DNA of 64,000 nucleotides, taken from Bradyrhizobium sp. dw_411 (GTDB lineage: Bacteria > Pseudomonadota > Alphaproteobacteria > Rhizobiales > Xanthobacteraceae). Below the pieces are notes generated by a model. That model saw nothing but the letters and a program-made list of their open reading frames with translations, made no database searches and had not been told where the DNA came from. A program made the position numbers and the translations under genes. Numbering within the stretch: position 1 is the first letter of the stretch; each line of letters starts with the position of its first letter. The stretch lies in the NCBI RefSeq assembly GCF_018449695.1, contig NZ_JAAVUY010000003.1:372001-436000 (forward strand), given 5' to 3'. Of this stretch, positions 54,196 through 63,521 are shown piece by piece.

Positions 54196-56388
54196 ATGCA
54201 GGCGACACGCGATTTTTCACATTATGTGAGGGACCTGGGTTCGGGTCTTTCCCACATCGATCTTGCAGTCGAGGGCGTCAGTTGCGCCGGCTGCATGTCC
54301 AAGATCGAGCGCGGGCTTTCGGCGATACCCGACGTCACGCTCGCTCGCGTTAATTTGACGGACCGTCGCGTAGCGCTGGAATGGAAGCAGGGCGCGCTCG
54401 ATCCCGCGGGCTTTATCGATCGACTGGCTGAACTCGGATACAGGGCCTATCCGTTCGAAACGGTCCGTGCGGAGGCCGTGGAAGCCGACAATTCGCGCTT
54501 TCTGTTGCGTTGTCTCGGTGTCGCCGCTTTCGCCACCATGAACGTAATGATGCTGTCGATCCCGGTCTGGTCCGGCAATGCCGGCGACATGATCCCCGAA
54601 CAGCGCGACTTCTTCCATTGGCTGTCGGCGCTGATCGCGCTGCCGGCTGCCGCTTACGCCGGTCAGCCATTCTTCCGCTCGGCGTTCCGGGCATTGCGCA
54701 CGCGCAACGTCAATATGGATGTTCCAATCAGCATCGGTGTCGCGCTCGCGCTGGCAATGTCGGTCGTTGAGACGTTGCGCCACGCCGAGCATACTTATTT
54801 CGATGCCGCCATCATGTTGCTGACGTTCCTGCTGGTGGGACGTTATCTCGACCAAAGCATGCGTCTGAAAACGCGCGCTTTTGCGGGCAATCTGGCCGCG
54901 CTCAAGGCGGAAACCGCGACTAGGCTCGTCGGGGTCGGCGAGATCTGCGAAGTCCCGGTTGCCGCCATCCAGCCTGGCGATATCGTTCTGCTGCGGCCGG
55001 GTGAACGCTGTGCGGTCGATGGCACGGTTATCGAAGGAAGATCCGAGATCGACCAGAGCCTGATCACAGGAGAAACCCTGTATGCGACCGCGGAGCATGG
55101 CACCGCTGTCTACGCCGGTTCGCTCAATATCTCCGGAACGCTGCGGGTTCGGGTTTCCGCAGCGTCGGAGGGCACGTTGCTGGCGGAGATCACGCGCCTG
55201 CTCGACAATGCGTTGCAAGCTCGCTCCCGTTATGTGCGGCTCGCAGATCGGGCATCCAGGCTCTATGCGCCGGTGGTACACGCCACCGCATTGCTGACGA
55301 TCATCGGATGGGCTCTGATGGGGGCGACCTGGCATGATGCCATCGTCACCGGCATTGCCGTTCTGATCATCACCTGTCCTTGTGCGCTGGGCCTCGCCAT
55401 CCCCACGGTGCAGACCGTCGCGTCCGGTGCGATGTTCCGAGCCGGCGTTTTATTGAACTCGGGCGATTCCATCGAGCGGTTGGCGGAGGTTGATCATATT
55501 ATCTTCGACAAGACCGGCACGCTGACATTGCCGGAGCTCGACGTCGTGAATTCGGCCAGTGTCCCAAAAGACGTGTTCGATCTCGCAGGACGGCTGGCGC
55601 TTGCCAGCCATCATCCGGTCGCCGCCGCCGTGGCGCGCGCCTCAAATGCCAAATCGCCGCTTGCCGGAATTGTCGAGCTGCCGGGGCAAGGTGTCCGCGG
55701 CTTGGTCGACGGGGAAGAGGTAAGGCTGGGCAGGCCGTCATTCTGCGGGGCTGACGAGTTGGCCAATGAGATTTTAAGTCTCGATCCCGAAGTATCGGTT
55801 GTGGCTTTCAGGCGCGGCGCCGCGTGTCATGTGTTCGCGGTCCGGCAGCGTGTGCGCCCCGACGCCCAGACTGTGGTTTCCTCGTTGCGAGCGCGCGGTA
55901 TCGCAATCGAGATTCTGTCCGGCGATCGGGAGTCGGCCGTGCGATCTGCGGCGGAGATGCTTGGGATCAACGAGTGGCGCGCCGGGGTCACGCCAGCCGA
56001 CAAGATCGCGCGTATTGAAGATCTGAAGCGCCTGGGGTTCAAGGTGATGATGGTCGGCGACGGGTTGAATGATGCACCAGCGCTCGCTGCGGCGCATGTT
56101 TCGATGTCACCGATAAGTGCTGCGCATCTCAGTCAGGCCACCGCCGATCTGGTTTTCCTGGGCAAGCCGCTCGCTCCGGTAGTCGCGGCGATCGATTTTT
56201 CATGCAAGGCGCTCCATTTGATGCGCCAGAACCTCTGGCTTGCGGTCGGATACAATTTGCTCGCGGTACCAATTGCCGTCAGCGGAGTCGTGACACCGCT
56301 GATTGCGGCGGCGGCGATGTCGGGCTCCTCGCTCCTGGTCATGCTGAATGCGCTTCGCGCGCGACGCGGCGCGCACTGGAGACGGTGA
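54196..56388 (+). CDS. fixI: Copper-exporting P-type ATPase FixI/CcoI
   Basis: 730 residues. N-terminal heavy-metal domain with CAGC (C30/C33), membrane CPC (394-396) and phospho-acceptor DKTGTLT (Asp438), then GDGLNDAPAL. Eight helices as in P1B ATPases. Supplies copper for the cbb3 CuB site rather than detoxification. Its stop overlaps the fixS ATG (TGATG). Confidence 0.97.
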   Translation: MQATRDFSHYVRDLGSGLSHIDLAVEGVSCAGCMSKIERGLSAIPDVTLARVNLTDRRVALEWKQGALDPAGFIDRLAELGYRAYPFETVRAEAVEADNSRFLLRCLGVAAFATMNVMMLSIPVWSGNAGDMIPEQRDFFHWLSALIALPAAAYAGQPFFRSAFRALRTRNVNMDVPISIGVALALAMSVVETLRHAEHTYFDAAIMLLTFLLVGRYLDQSMRLKTRAFAGNLAALKAETATRLVGVGEICEVPVAAIQPGDIVLLRPGERCAVDGTVIEGRSEIDQSLITGETLYATAEHGTAVYAGSLNISGTLRVRVSAASEGTLLAEITRLLDNALQARSRYVRLADRASRLYAPVVHATALLTIIGWALMGATWHDAIVTGIAVLIITCPCALGLAIPTVQTVASGAMFRAGVLLNSGDSIERLAEVDHIIFDKTGTLTLPELDVVNSASVPKDVFDLAGRLALASHHPVAAAVARASNAKSPLAGIVELPGQGVRGLVDGEEVRLGRPSFCGADELANEILSLDPEVSVVAFRRGAACHVFAVRQRVRPDAQTVVSSLRARGIAIEILSGDRESAVRSAAEMLGINEWRAGVTPADKIARIEDLKRLGFKVMMVGDGLNDAPALAAAHVSMSPISAAHLSQATADLVFLGKPLAPVVAAIDFSCKALHLMRQNLWLAVGYNLLAVPIAVSGVVTPLIAAAAMSGSSLLVMLNALRARRGAHWRR

Positions 56389-56558
56389 TGGAAGTACTCG
56401 TGATTCTCGTGCCTCTGGCGCTTGGCCTCGGTCTCGTCGGATTGCTCGGCTTCCTCTGGTCGCTCAAAAGCGGGCAATACGACGATCTGGAAGGCGCCGC
56501 CTGGCGCGCCATTGCTGATGACGAACCCGTTCGGGAGAAACCGGCACCTGAACGTTAG
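56388..56558 (+). CDS. fixS: cbb3 oxidase maturation protein FixS
   Basis: 56 residues: one membrane helix (about 3-24), then LWSLKSGQYDDLEG, the FixS/CcoS signature. ATG 56388 overlaps the fixI stop. Required for cofactor insertion. Its 3' end overlaps by 4 nt a convergent 50-residue reading frame. Confidence 0.95.
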   Translation: MEVLVILVPLALGLGLVGLLGFLWSLKSGQYDDLEGAAWRAIADDEPVREKPAPER

Positions 56559-56707
56559 TATTGCCCGTGCGACCAGACGTAGAGCCCGATCAAGGCGATC
56601 CCGAGCAGTGTCAGGAGTGACGCTGCGAGTTGGGCGCCGTCAATGCGCTTCGCCCCTCGCCGAACGATCAGACGGCTCAACAACAGCTTGAGTGCAAACT
56701 TCTGCAT
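56555..56707 (-). CDS. Possible 50-residue single-helix membrane protein
   Basis: ATG 56707 to TAA at 56555. A basic N-terminal half (SRLIVRRGAKR) is followed by one membrane helix (LAASLLTLLGIALIGLYVW). The FixK box at 56785-56798 read leftward gives a transcript start near 56750, 43 nt before this ATG. No clear ribosome site. Overlaps the fixS stop by 4 nt. Family unknown. Confidence 0.5.
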   Translation of the reverse strand: MQKFALKLLLSRLIVRRGAKRIDGAQLAASLLTLLGIALIGLYVWSHGQY

Positions 56708-56784
56708 GATACGGGACTTTGCCGTGGCGGGCTCGCATCGCCTCTGAATCCGCAGGCATTATGCGTTCGGAAACGGCTTTACTT

Positions 56785-56798
56785 TTGATCTCGATCAA
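56785..56798. promoter_or_regulatory. FixK/FNR box upstream of the SulP gene
   Basis: TTGATCTCGATCAA, exact. Rightward transcript start near 56833, leader 54 nt to SulP; leftward start near 56750 for the 50-residue frame. Last box of the island. Confidence 0.8.
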
Positions 56799-56886
56799 AC
56801 GAAAAATACAGCGGAAACGCACTCTTGACACACAGGCCTCGTGTTCAACCCTCAACTATGATCATTAATCCAGAACGGTTTGTCTC

Positions 56887-58176
56887 ATGCCCGACGGCTC
56901 TGCTACGGCCCATCTCTATCGTCCGAAACTCGCCACGGTGTTGGTCGAGGGATACAATCTCGGTTATTTTCGCAATGATCTGTTAGCGGCACTTACCGTC
57001 GCGATCGTGGCCCTTCCGCTGTCGATGGCGATCGCCGTCGCTTCGGGCGTTTCGCCCGAGCGGGGATTATATGCCGCCGTCGTCGGCGGTTTTCTGGTAT
57101 CGGCCCTGGGAGGCAGCCGCTACCAGATTGGTGGACCCGCCGGCGCATTCATTGTTATTGTCGCGGCTACCGTCGCCAAATTCGGCCTCGACGGACTCTT
57201 GCTTACGGTTTTCCTTTCCGGCTTCATGCTCACGCTGATCGGTCTGCTGCGGCTTGGTTCGCTCATTCGCTACATTCCACATGCGGTGACCGTCGGCTTC
57301 ACCTGCGGGATCGCGGTTACGATCTTTGCCAGCCAGATCAAGGATCTCGGCGGCCTGAAACTGCCTGCGGCGGAGCCCGGGCAGTTGTTGCCGAAGCTCG
57401 CCATGCTCGGTCAGGCCTTGCCGACGATGAGCCCGGCCGCATTTGCGATTGGGGCGGGCTCAGCCGCCTTGATCTTTCTGCTGCGGAGCCTGCTGCCGAA
57501 CTGGCCCGGAATGCTGATCGCCGTTGTGCTTGCGTCGCTGGCGGCGTGGCTGCTGCGCCTGCCTGTCGAGACCATCGGCAGCCATTTCGGCCGGCTCCCC
57601 GATGGATGGCCGGCTTTCCGATGGCCGGTGATCTCTTCTTCATCCGTGCTTGAGGTATTGCCGGCCGCTTTCTCGTTCACCCTGCTGGGGGCGGTCGAGA
57701 GTCTGCTTTCCGCCAAGGTAGCCGATGGCATGACCGGGCGTAAGCATCGCTACAATATGGAGCTGGTAGCGCAAGGAATCGCTAACGTCGCGTCCGCCGT
57801 ATTCGGCGGAATCAGCGTGACGGGAACGATCGCGCGCACGGCCACCAATATTCGCGCAGGCGCGCGCAGTCCGGTCTCCGGCATGGCGCACGCGGTCTTG
57901 GTACTGCTTTTCATGCTTGTCGCAATGCCTTTGGCAAGCTTCATTCCGCTGTCGGCCCTCGCAGGTGTGCTGACGGTGGTCTGCTGGAATATGGCAGAGA
58001 AAGAAGAGTTCCTTCGTTTGCTTCACGGTTGGCGAAGCGCGAGTGTGCTGATTGCCACTTTCGGCCTCACGCTCGTGGAAGACCTTACGTTCGGGATCGT
58101 TGCGGGATGCGCGCTGGCGGCGGTATTTGCAGTTATTGAGCGTGTTACGTCTGAGTTGAAACGTTCCTCTATGTAA
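56887..58176 (+). CDS. SulP-family anion transporter without STAS domain
   Basis: 429 residues, 11-14 helices with the SulP pattern (PLSMAIAVASGVSPERGLY, GGPAGAFIVI). It ends a few residues after the last helix, so the C-terminal STAS domain of typical members (500 or more residues) is absent. Substrate may be sulfate, bicarbonate or a dicarboxylate. FixK box 54 nt above the predicted leader start. Last gene of the oxygen island. Confidence 0.88.
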   Translation: MPDGSATAHLYRPKLATVLVEGYNLGYFRNDLLAALTVAIVALPLSMAIAVASGVSPERGLYAAVVGGFLVSALGGSRYQIGGPAGAFIVIVAATVAKFGLDGLLLTVFLSGFMLTLIGLLRLGSLIRYIPHAVTVGFTCGIAVTIFASQIKDLGGLKLPAAEPGQLLPKLAMLGQALPTMSPAAFAIGAGSAALIFLLRSLLPNWPGMLIAVVLASLAAWLLRLPVETIGSHFGRLPDGWPAFRWPVISSSSVLEVLPAAFSFTLLGAVESLLSAKVADGMTGRKHRYNMELVAQGIANVASAVFGGISVTGTIARTATNIRAGARSPVSGMAHAVLVLLFMLVAMPLASFIPLSALAGVLTVVCWNMAEKEEFLRLLHGWRSASVLIATFGLTLVEDLTFGIVAGCALAAVFAVIERVTSELKRSSM

Positions 58177-58360
58177 AAATCGTTCAGGGCCGGCTTTACA
58201 GTACCAAACAACGCCTGCTTGTCCGTTTCGTCGATCCGGGTCGGAAATACCACGCGCTACAAACCACTGAGGTCGTCACCTGTAACCTTGAACAGATTCG
58301 AAATATCGCGCGACACAATAACGACGATTTGTTCGGGCGTGGCTCACCTGCATGCGCAGC

Positions 58361-59263
58361 TTAAGCAGCCGCCTGCTGCATCATCGTTTTTAGCATTTCG
58401 GCGAGCACGCTGGCGATGGCGCTGGTGCCGCGCTCATGCCCGATCAGCATCAGCGCCTGGTTATCCTGGGATAATTCACGGACCGCGACATAGACGAGAC
58501 GCCCGGCGCGACGTTCGAATTCGATATCGAATGGCGTGAGGAAGGTGATCCCATTTTCCAGGATCGCCGCGTGCCGCATGATTTCGATCGCATTGGTTTC
58601 GATGATCGGCTGCGGATCGAGCGAGACGCGGGTGAATGCTGCGTCCAGGTAGGGCCTGATGGCGCTGCTGTTGTCAGCCACCACAAGCGGATAGTCTATG
58701 CAATCACTCAGACGAATGCTGACTCGCTTGGCGAGCGGGTGGTTCGGCGCCATCACCGCGCCCAGCTTGCCGACGGCGCGGGCGAGCACTTTCAGATTGC
58801 TATCCTTGGTGAAGTCGAAGCCGATCCCGAGATCCGCCTCGCCGTTGGCCACCGCGGATTGAATTTCCTCGCCGGTGGTAAAGAGCGTCAGGATCAGCTT
58901 TACCCTGGGATTGGCGAGGCGGAATTGTTTCACCGTTCCCGGCACGAGATTGGAGGCAAGGCCGCTCATCATCGCTACCGTGATCTCGCCGCGCCGCAGT
59001 CCCTTCAACTCCTCGATCTTGCCCTGCGCGCGCGACAACTCCTTCAGGGTCTGGCGGATATGGCCGATCAGGACTTCTCCCGCCGCCGTCAGAATGAGTT
59101 TCTTCGGCAGACGCTGAAACAGCGGCGTGCCCAGTTGCGTTTCCAGCGCCAGGATCTGGCGGCTGATAGCGGACGCCGCGACGTTAAGGTGAGTGGCGGC
59201 CTTGCGGATCGATCCGGTACGGGCAACTTCGTCGACATAAGTCAGCAGCCGGCTGTGCAGCAT
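58361..59263 (-). CDS. LysR-type transcriptional regulator
   Basis: 300 residues. N-terminal winged helix-turn-helix (about 3-62, TGSIRKAATHLNVAASAISRQI) and a two-lobed effector domain. Divergent from the creatininase-like operon, with a 217-bp gap, so probably its regulator. Effector unknown. Confidence 0.92.
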   Translation of the reverse strand: MLHSRLLTYVDEVARTGSIRKAATHLNVAASAISRQILALETQLGTPLFQRLPKKLILTAAGEVLIGHIRQTLKELSRAQGKIEELKGLRRGEITVAMMSGLASNLVPGTVKQFRLANPRVKLILTLFTTGEEIQSAVANGEADLGIGFDFTKDSNLKVLARAVGKLGAVMAPNHPLAKRVSIRLSDCIDYPLVVADNSSAIRPYLDAAFTRVSLDPQPIIETNAIEIMRHAAILENGITFLTPFDIEFERRAGRLVYVAVRELSQDNQALMLIGHERGTSAIASVLAEMLKTMMQQAAA

Positions 59264-59480
59264 CTTCTCAAAACCAAGCGTGAGCGTTTTAAGCCTTCAG
59301 CATGGCTTCACGTTGCCTAAAAGGCAACAGGATTGCCGAATTAAAGCGCTTTCAAACCGGTGGTTTGGCGTGCTCAATCCCGCTGAAGGATCGTTTGGGC
59401 GGGATCGGCGTGCACCCTTACCCCGCGTCGAAGATGACTGACCGAGACGAGTGCACAAAGTCGCCGGAGAATGGTTACGC

Positions 59481-60299
59481 ATGACCCTCAAATCGCACTG
59501 GTGGTGGGATCTGACGACGCAGGATTTCGCGAATCTCGATGCCGAGCGGATCGTCGCTATCCTCCCGGTCGGCGCCGTCGAACAGCACGGGCCGCATTTG
59601 CCGGTCAGGGTCGATGCGGCAATCAATGCGGGCATTATGGCACGAACGGTCGAATTGATGCCGCCGGATTGTCCGGCGCTGGTGCTTCCGATGACGCCGG
59701 TCGGGAAGTCCGACGAGCATCTCGCTTTTCCGGGCACGCTGACCTTGTCGCATGAGACCCTGGGCCGGGTCTGGTACGAACTCGGCGAATGCGTCCATCG
59801 TGCCGGCATCCGCAAAATCCTGTTCCTGAACTCGCATGGCGGTCAGCCGCAATTGCTTGAGATCGTCTGCCGCGATCTGCGCGTCAAGCTTGGCATGTTC
59901 GCAGTGACGGCGATGTGGCCGAAATTGATCGACATGAATATGCTGTACGGCGCCGATGAGAACCGGCACGGCATTCACGGTGGCCAGAGCGAAACCAGCG
60001 TGATGTTGCATCTGCATCCCGATCTGGTCGATATGGACCGTGCCGAAAATTTCGTTCCACTGTCGGTACAGATCGAGCGCGAGTCGGAACTACTGAGCCC
60101 GGAGGGCGGCGCCCGTTTCGGCTGGCAGGCCCAGGATCTTCATCCCAAGGGCGCCTGTGGCGACGCCACGAAGGCCACCGCCGAGCTTGGGAAAATCACG
60201 GTGGATCGCGCGGCGGCGCGGCTGCTCGTGCTTATCGACGAGATCGCCCGCTACCCGCTGTCACGGATCGCCACCCATACAGCCTTCGACAGGCCGTAA
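59481..60299 (+). CDS. Creatininase-family amidohydrolase
   Basis: 272 residues from ATG 59481. Family metal-site motifs: LPVGAVEQHGPHLP, NSHGGQ and the later GIHGGQSETS. Creatininases and related formamide hydrolases open cyclic or N-formyl amides. An upstream ATG (59451) is in frame but lacks support. First gene of the five-gene right-end operon. Confidence 0.88.
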   Translation: MTLKSHWWWDLTTQDFANLDAERIVAILPVGAVEQHGPHLPVRVDAAINAGIMARTVELMPPDCPALVLPMTPVGKSDEHLAFPGTLTLSHETLGRVWYELGECVHRAGIRKILFLNSHGGQPQLLEIVCRDLRVKLGMFAVTAMWPKLIDMNMLYGADENRHGIHGGQSETSVMLHLHPDLVDMDRAENFVPLSVQIERESELLSPEGGARFGWQAQDLHPKGACGDATKATAELGKITVDRAAARLLVLIDEIARYPLSRIATHTAFDRP

Positions 60300-60327
60300 C
60301 CGAACAAAAGATCGAAGGAGTCATGAT

Positions 60328-60747
60328 ATGGCGTTCAGCGTTGCAGATCTCGCAGAAGCGAAGGCGTTCCGCATTTCGCCAAAGGATACCAACTACTTCG
60401 TGATGTTGTTCGACAAGGACAGCGACAAGATCGACAATATCTTCGTGATCGAAATCTTCAAGACCGGCGGCGCGACGCCGCCGAACGAGCACGCCGCGGC
60501 GCATGAGTTCTTCCATGTGTTGCACGGCGAGGGCGTTGCCCGCTGCGACGGCAAGACGCTGCCGATCAAAAAGGGCGATTCACTGTTGTTGCATCCCGGC
60601 TCCGAGCACGTGATCGAGAATACCGGCGCCGGCAAGCTTTACACCCTTACCGTAATGACTCCGAACGAGGGGTTTGCCGAGTTGATCCGCGGCGGCGAGC
60701 GTGTCGAACTCGACGCCGATGATATCCGAATCCTGCAGGGAAACTGA
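60328..60747 (+). CDS. Cupin-domain protein
   Basis: 139 residues: single cupin barrel with HAAAHEFFHVLHGEG and HPGSEHVIENTG, holding the metal-binding His/Glu set. GAAGGAG lies upstream of ATG 60328. Could be a small dioxygenase, isomerase or binding protein; not decidable. 28 nt after the creatininase-like gene and 3 nt before the next. Confidence 0.85.
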   Translation: MAFSVADLAEAKAFRISPKDTNYFVMLFDKDSDKIDNIFVIEIFKTGGATPPNEHAAAHEFFHVLHGEGVARCDGKTLPIKKGDSLLLHPGSEHVIENTGAGKLYTLTVMTPNEGFAELIRGGERVELDADDIRILQGN

Positions 60748-60750
60748 GCC

Positions 60751-61587
60751 ATGAACGTCGTGCCGACCTCCAGCACGGACGACGACGAGATGCGGCCGCT
60801 GGGATCGTCCGCGCGCAATCGCTGGTCGGTCTCGGAGACCCGCGCCAATCTTGTGCGTCAACCCGCGCCGCCGCGACCGATCACCGTGCAGGCCAACGGC
60901 AAGGTTGTGACGCTGGATGTCGCGCGCACCGCCATTATCATCGTCGATATGCAGAACGATTTCTGCCATCCGGATGGCTGGCTTGGTCATCTCGGCGTCG
61001 ATGTCGCGCCGGCCCGGACGCCGATCGCGCCGCTGCAATCCCTGGTGCCCGCATTGCGTAGCCACGATGTTCCCGTGATCTGGCTCAATTGGGGCAACCG
61101 GCCTGACCGGCTCAATCTCAGTCCGGCACTCCTGCATGTCTACAAGCCCAGCGGTGCCGGCGTCGGTCTTGGCGATACGCTGCCAGGTTCGGGGGCCAAG
61201 GTTCTGGAGCGTGGAAGTTGGTCAGCCGCGATCGTCGATGAACTCGCCGCCGATCCCAGCGACATCCATGTGGCGAAATACCGGATGTCCGGCTTCCAGG
61301 ATACCGAACTCGACAGCATCCTGCGCAATCTCGGCGTCACGACGCTGATGTTCGCCGGCATCAATGCCGACCAATGTGTGTTGTGCACGCTGCAGGACGC
61401 TAATTTCCGCGGCTATGACTGCCTGCTGCTGGAGGACTGCACTGCTACCACCTCGCCGGACTATTGTCTGGCGGCGACCATTTACAACGTCCGCCAATGT
61501 TTTGGTTTTGTCGTCAGATCGCAGGCGATTGCGGCCGAACTCATCGGCCGCGAACGTCCTGCGTTGGGGCATCCGCATCATGAATGA
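60751..61587 (+). CDS. Isochorismatase-like cysteine hydrolase
   Basis: 278 residues. The catalytic triad of the family is visible: Asp in IIIVDMQNDF, Lys in VAKYRMSGF, Cys in GINADQCVLCTL. An N-terminal extension of about 50 residues precedes the core. Members hydrolyse N-carbamoyl, maleamate or similar amides. The stop overlaps the next start by 8 nt. Confidence 0.88.
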   Translation: MNVVPTSSTDDDEMRPLGSSARNRWSVSETRANLVRQPAPPRPITVQANGKVVTLDVARTAIIIVDMQNDFCHPDGWLGHLGVDVAPARTPIAPLQSLVPALRSHDVPVIWLNWGNRPDRLNLSPALLHVYKPSGAGVGLGDTLPGSGAKVLERGSWSAAIVDELAADPSDIHVAKYRMSGFQDTELDSILRNLGVTTLMFAGINADQCVLCTLQDANFRGYDCLLLEDCTATTSPDYCLAATIYNVRQCFGFVVRSQAIAAELIGRERPALGHPHHE

Positions 61588-62935
61588 TATGTCGTCTAAT
61601 GCGCTTGACCGACTTGTCGCCGATCTCGGCGACATCCCTGTCGTGACCGAGCCCAAGATCGTGCGCCGGCGTTCGCGTGATTTCTTCTGGTACAGCCCGG
61701 TCTTGAACGAACAGCTCGACGGCAAGTCGGCCGATCTGATCGTATCGCCCCGTGACGAGGCGGATGTCGTGCGGGTCGCGGCGGCTTGCGCGCGGCATCG
61801 GGTGCCGATCACGGTGCGGGCAGGGGGCACCGGCAATTACGGACAGGCTGTGCCGCTGCAGGGCGGCGTGCTGCTCGACGTCATGGCGCTGTCCGCCACC
61901 GAATGGATCAAGCCCGGCATCATGCGTGTCGGCGTCGGCGCCAAGATGAACGCGATCGACGCTGAATTACTGCCGCTGGGATGGGAACTGCGGATGCATC
62001 CATCCACCAAACGGACCGCCACGATCGGAGGTTTTGTTGCGGGCGGCTCGGGCGGTATCGGCTCGGTCAATTATGGCGGCCTGCGCGAGCCCGGCAACAT
62101 CCTGGCCGCACGCGTCGTCACGGTCGAGGAACAGCCGCGTATCATCGAACTGCGCGGAGATGCCGCGCAAAAGATCAATCGCGCCTATGGCACCACCGGA
62201 ATCATCACCGCGCTCGAAATGCCGTTGGCGCCGGCCTGGAAGTGGATCGACGTCGTGATTGCCTTTGACGATTTCATCGACGCTGCGGCGGTCGGCTATG
62301 AGGCCGCGCTCGCCGACGGGATCGTCAAGAAATTGCTTTCGCCGGTGACCTGGCCGCTGCCTTCGTATTTCGGCGTACTCAAGCCCTATTGTCCTGACGG
62401 CAAAAGCATCCTGATCGCGATGATCGCGGAGCCTTCACTGGAAAGCTTCAAGTCGCTGCTGGGTGGGCGCGGCGCCATCACACTGGAAACCCCGACCGAC
62501 GACGGCCCCGGTCAGGTCCCGCTGTATGAATACACCTGGAACCACACCACGCTGCAGGTGCTGAAATCCGATCGTACCGTGACCTATCTGCAATGTCTTT
62601 ATCCGCATGACCAGCTCATGGAAAAGATCGCCGAGATGCGAGAACTGCTTCCGAACGAGGTACTGCAACATCTCGAATTCATCCGCTTCAACGGCCGCGT
62701 CACCTGCAGTGGATTGCCGGTGGTGCGCTACACGGGTGAAGGTCGGTTGAATGAGATCATTCGGCTGCATGAGGAGCGCGGCGTCTATATCGCCAACCCG
62801 CATGTCTTTACGGTCGAGGATGGCAGCCGTTACAAGCGCGTCGATGCCGATCAGCTCGGTTTTAAGCATGAAGTCGATCCCTATGGCTTGCTCAATCCGG
62901 GAAAGATGCGAAGCTTCGTGACTGCGAGGCTGTGA
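61580..62935 (+). CDS. FAD-linked oxidase (VAO/PCMH family)
   Basis: 451 residues. FAD-binding PCMH domain with TVRAGGTGNYGQ and GGFVAGGSGGIGS; the C-terminal end carries DPYGLLNPGKM, as in glycolate/lactate-type flavin dehydrogenases. Substrate likely a 2-hydroxy acid or related product of the hydrolases upstream. ATG 61580 overlaps the previous gene. Confidence 0.88.
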   Translation: MNDMSSNALDRLVADLGDIPVVTEPKIVRRRSRDFFWYSPVLNEQLDGKSADLIVSPRDEADVVRVAAACARHRVPITVRAGGTGNYGQAVPLQGGVLLDVMALSATEWIKPGIMRVGVGAKMNAIDAELLPLGWELRMHPSTKRTATIGGFVAGGSGGIGSVNYGGLREPGNILAARVVTVEEQPRIIELRGDAAQKINRAYGTTGIITALEMPLAPAWKWIDVVIAFDDFIDAAAVGYEAALADGIVKKLLSPVTWPLPSYFGVLKPYCPDGKSILIAMIAEPSLESFKSLLGGRGAITLETPTDDGPGQVPLYEYTWNHTTLQVLKSDRTVTYLQCLYPHDQLMEKIAEMRELLPNEVLQHLEFIRFNGRVTCSGLPVVRYTGEGRLNEIIRLHEERGVYIANPHVFTVEDGSRYKRVDADQLGFKHEVDPYGLLNPGKMRSFVTARL

Positions 62936-62936
62936 C

Positions 62937-63521
62937 ATGAACGTGCTTTATGTCTACTGTCATCCGCTGGACGACAGTTTTCATGCCGCGCTCCGCAAGG
63001 AAGCGCTGGCCGGCTTGGAAGAGGCGGGACATACGATCGATTTACTCGATCTCTATGCCGAAGGTTTCGACCCTGTACTCTCCGCCGAGCGGCGCCGTGA
63101 TTACCATGATCCGGTACGCAACCGTGCCAACAATCAGGCCTACGTCGATCGGCTGATGGCGGCGAACGCGCTGGTCGTGCAATTTCCGACTTGGTCGTTC
63201 GGGCCGCCGGCCATGCTGAAAGGCTGGTTCGACCGGATGTTCGGCCCGGGGATTGCGATGGACTTGTCCGATCCCGCCCAAGCCAAGCCGATGCTGCGTC
63301 ATATCACGCGGATCACGGGTATTTCGACCTACGGCCGCCCGCGCTGGCAGGCGATCGGCATGGCTGATCCGCCGCGCAAGATCATCAAGCGGTATCTGCC
63401 CTGGTTTACCGGGTCCAAAGCGGTGGCACGCTATTACGCACTGTATCACATGAACACCGCGACGCCGGCCAAGCGCGGCCGTTTTCTTGCAAAGGTCCGG
63501 CGCGAGATGGCGCGATTCTAG
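62937..63521 (+). CDS. Flavodoxin-fold NAD(P)H dehydrogenase (quinone)
   Basis: 194 residues. YVYCHPLDDSFHAAL at the start and QFPTWSFGPPAMLKGWFDR identify the NQO1/MdaB-like flavodoxin_2 family. One base after the FAD oxidase stop. May reoxidise the oxidase products or protect against quinones. Confidence 0.88.
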   Translation: MNVLYVYCHPLDDSFHAALRKEALAGLEEAGHTIDLLDLYAEGFDPVLSAERRRDYHDPVRNRANNQAYVDRLMAANALVVQFPTWSFGPPAMLKGWFDRMFGPGIAMDLSDPAQAKPMLRHITRITGISTYGRPRWQAIGMADPPRKIIKRYLPWFTGSKAVARYYALYHMNTATPAKRGRFLAKVRREMARF

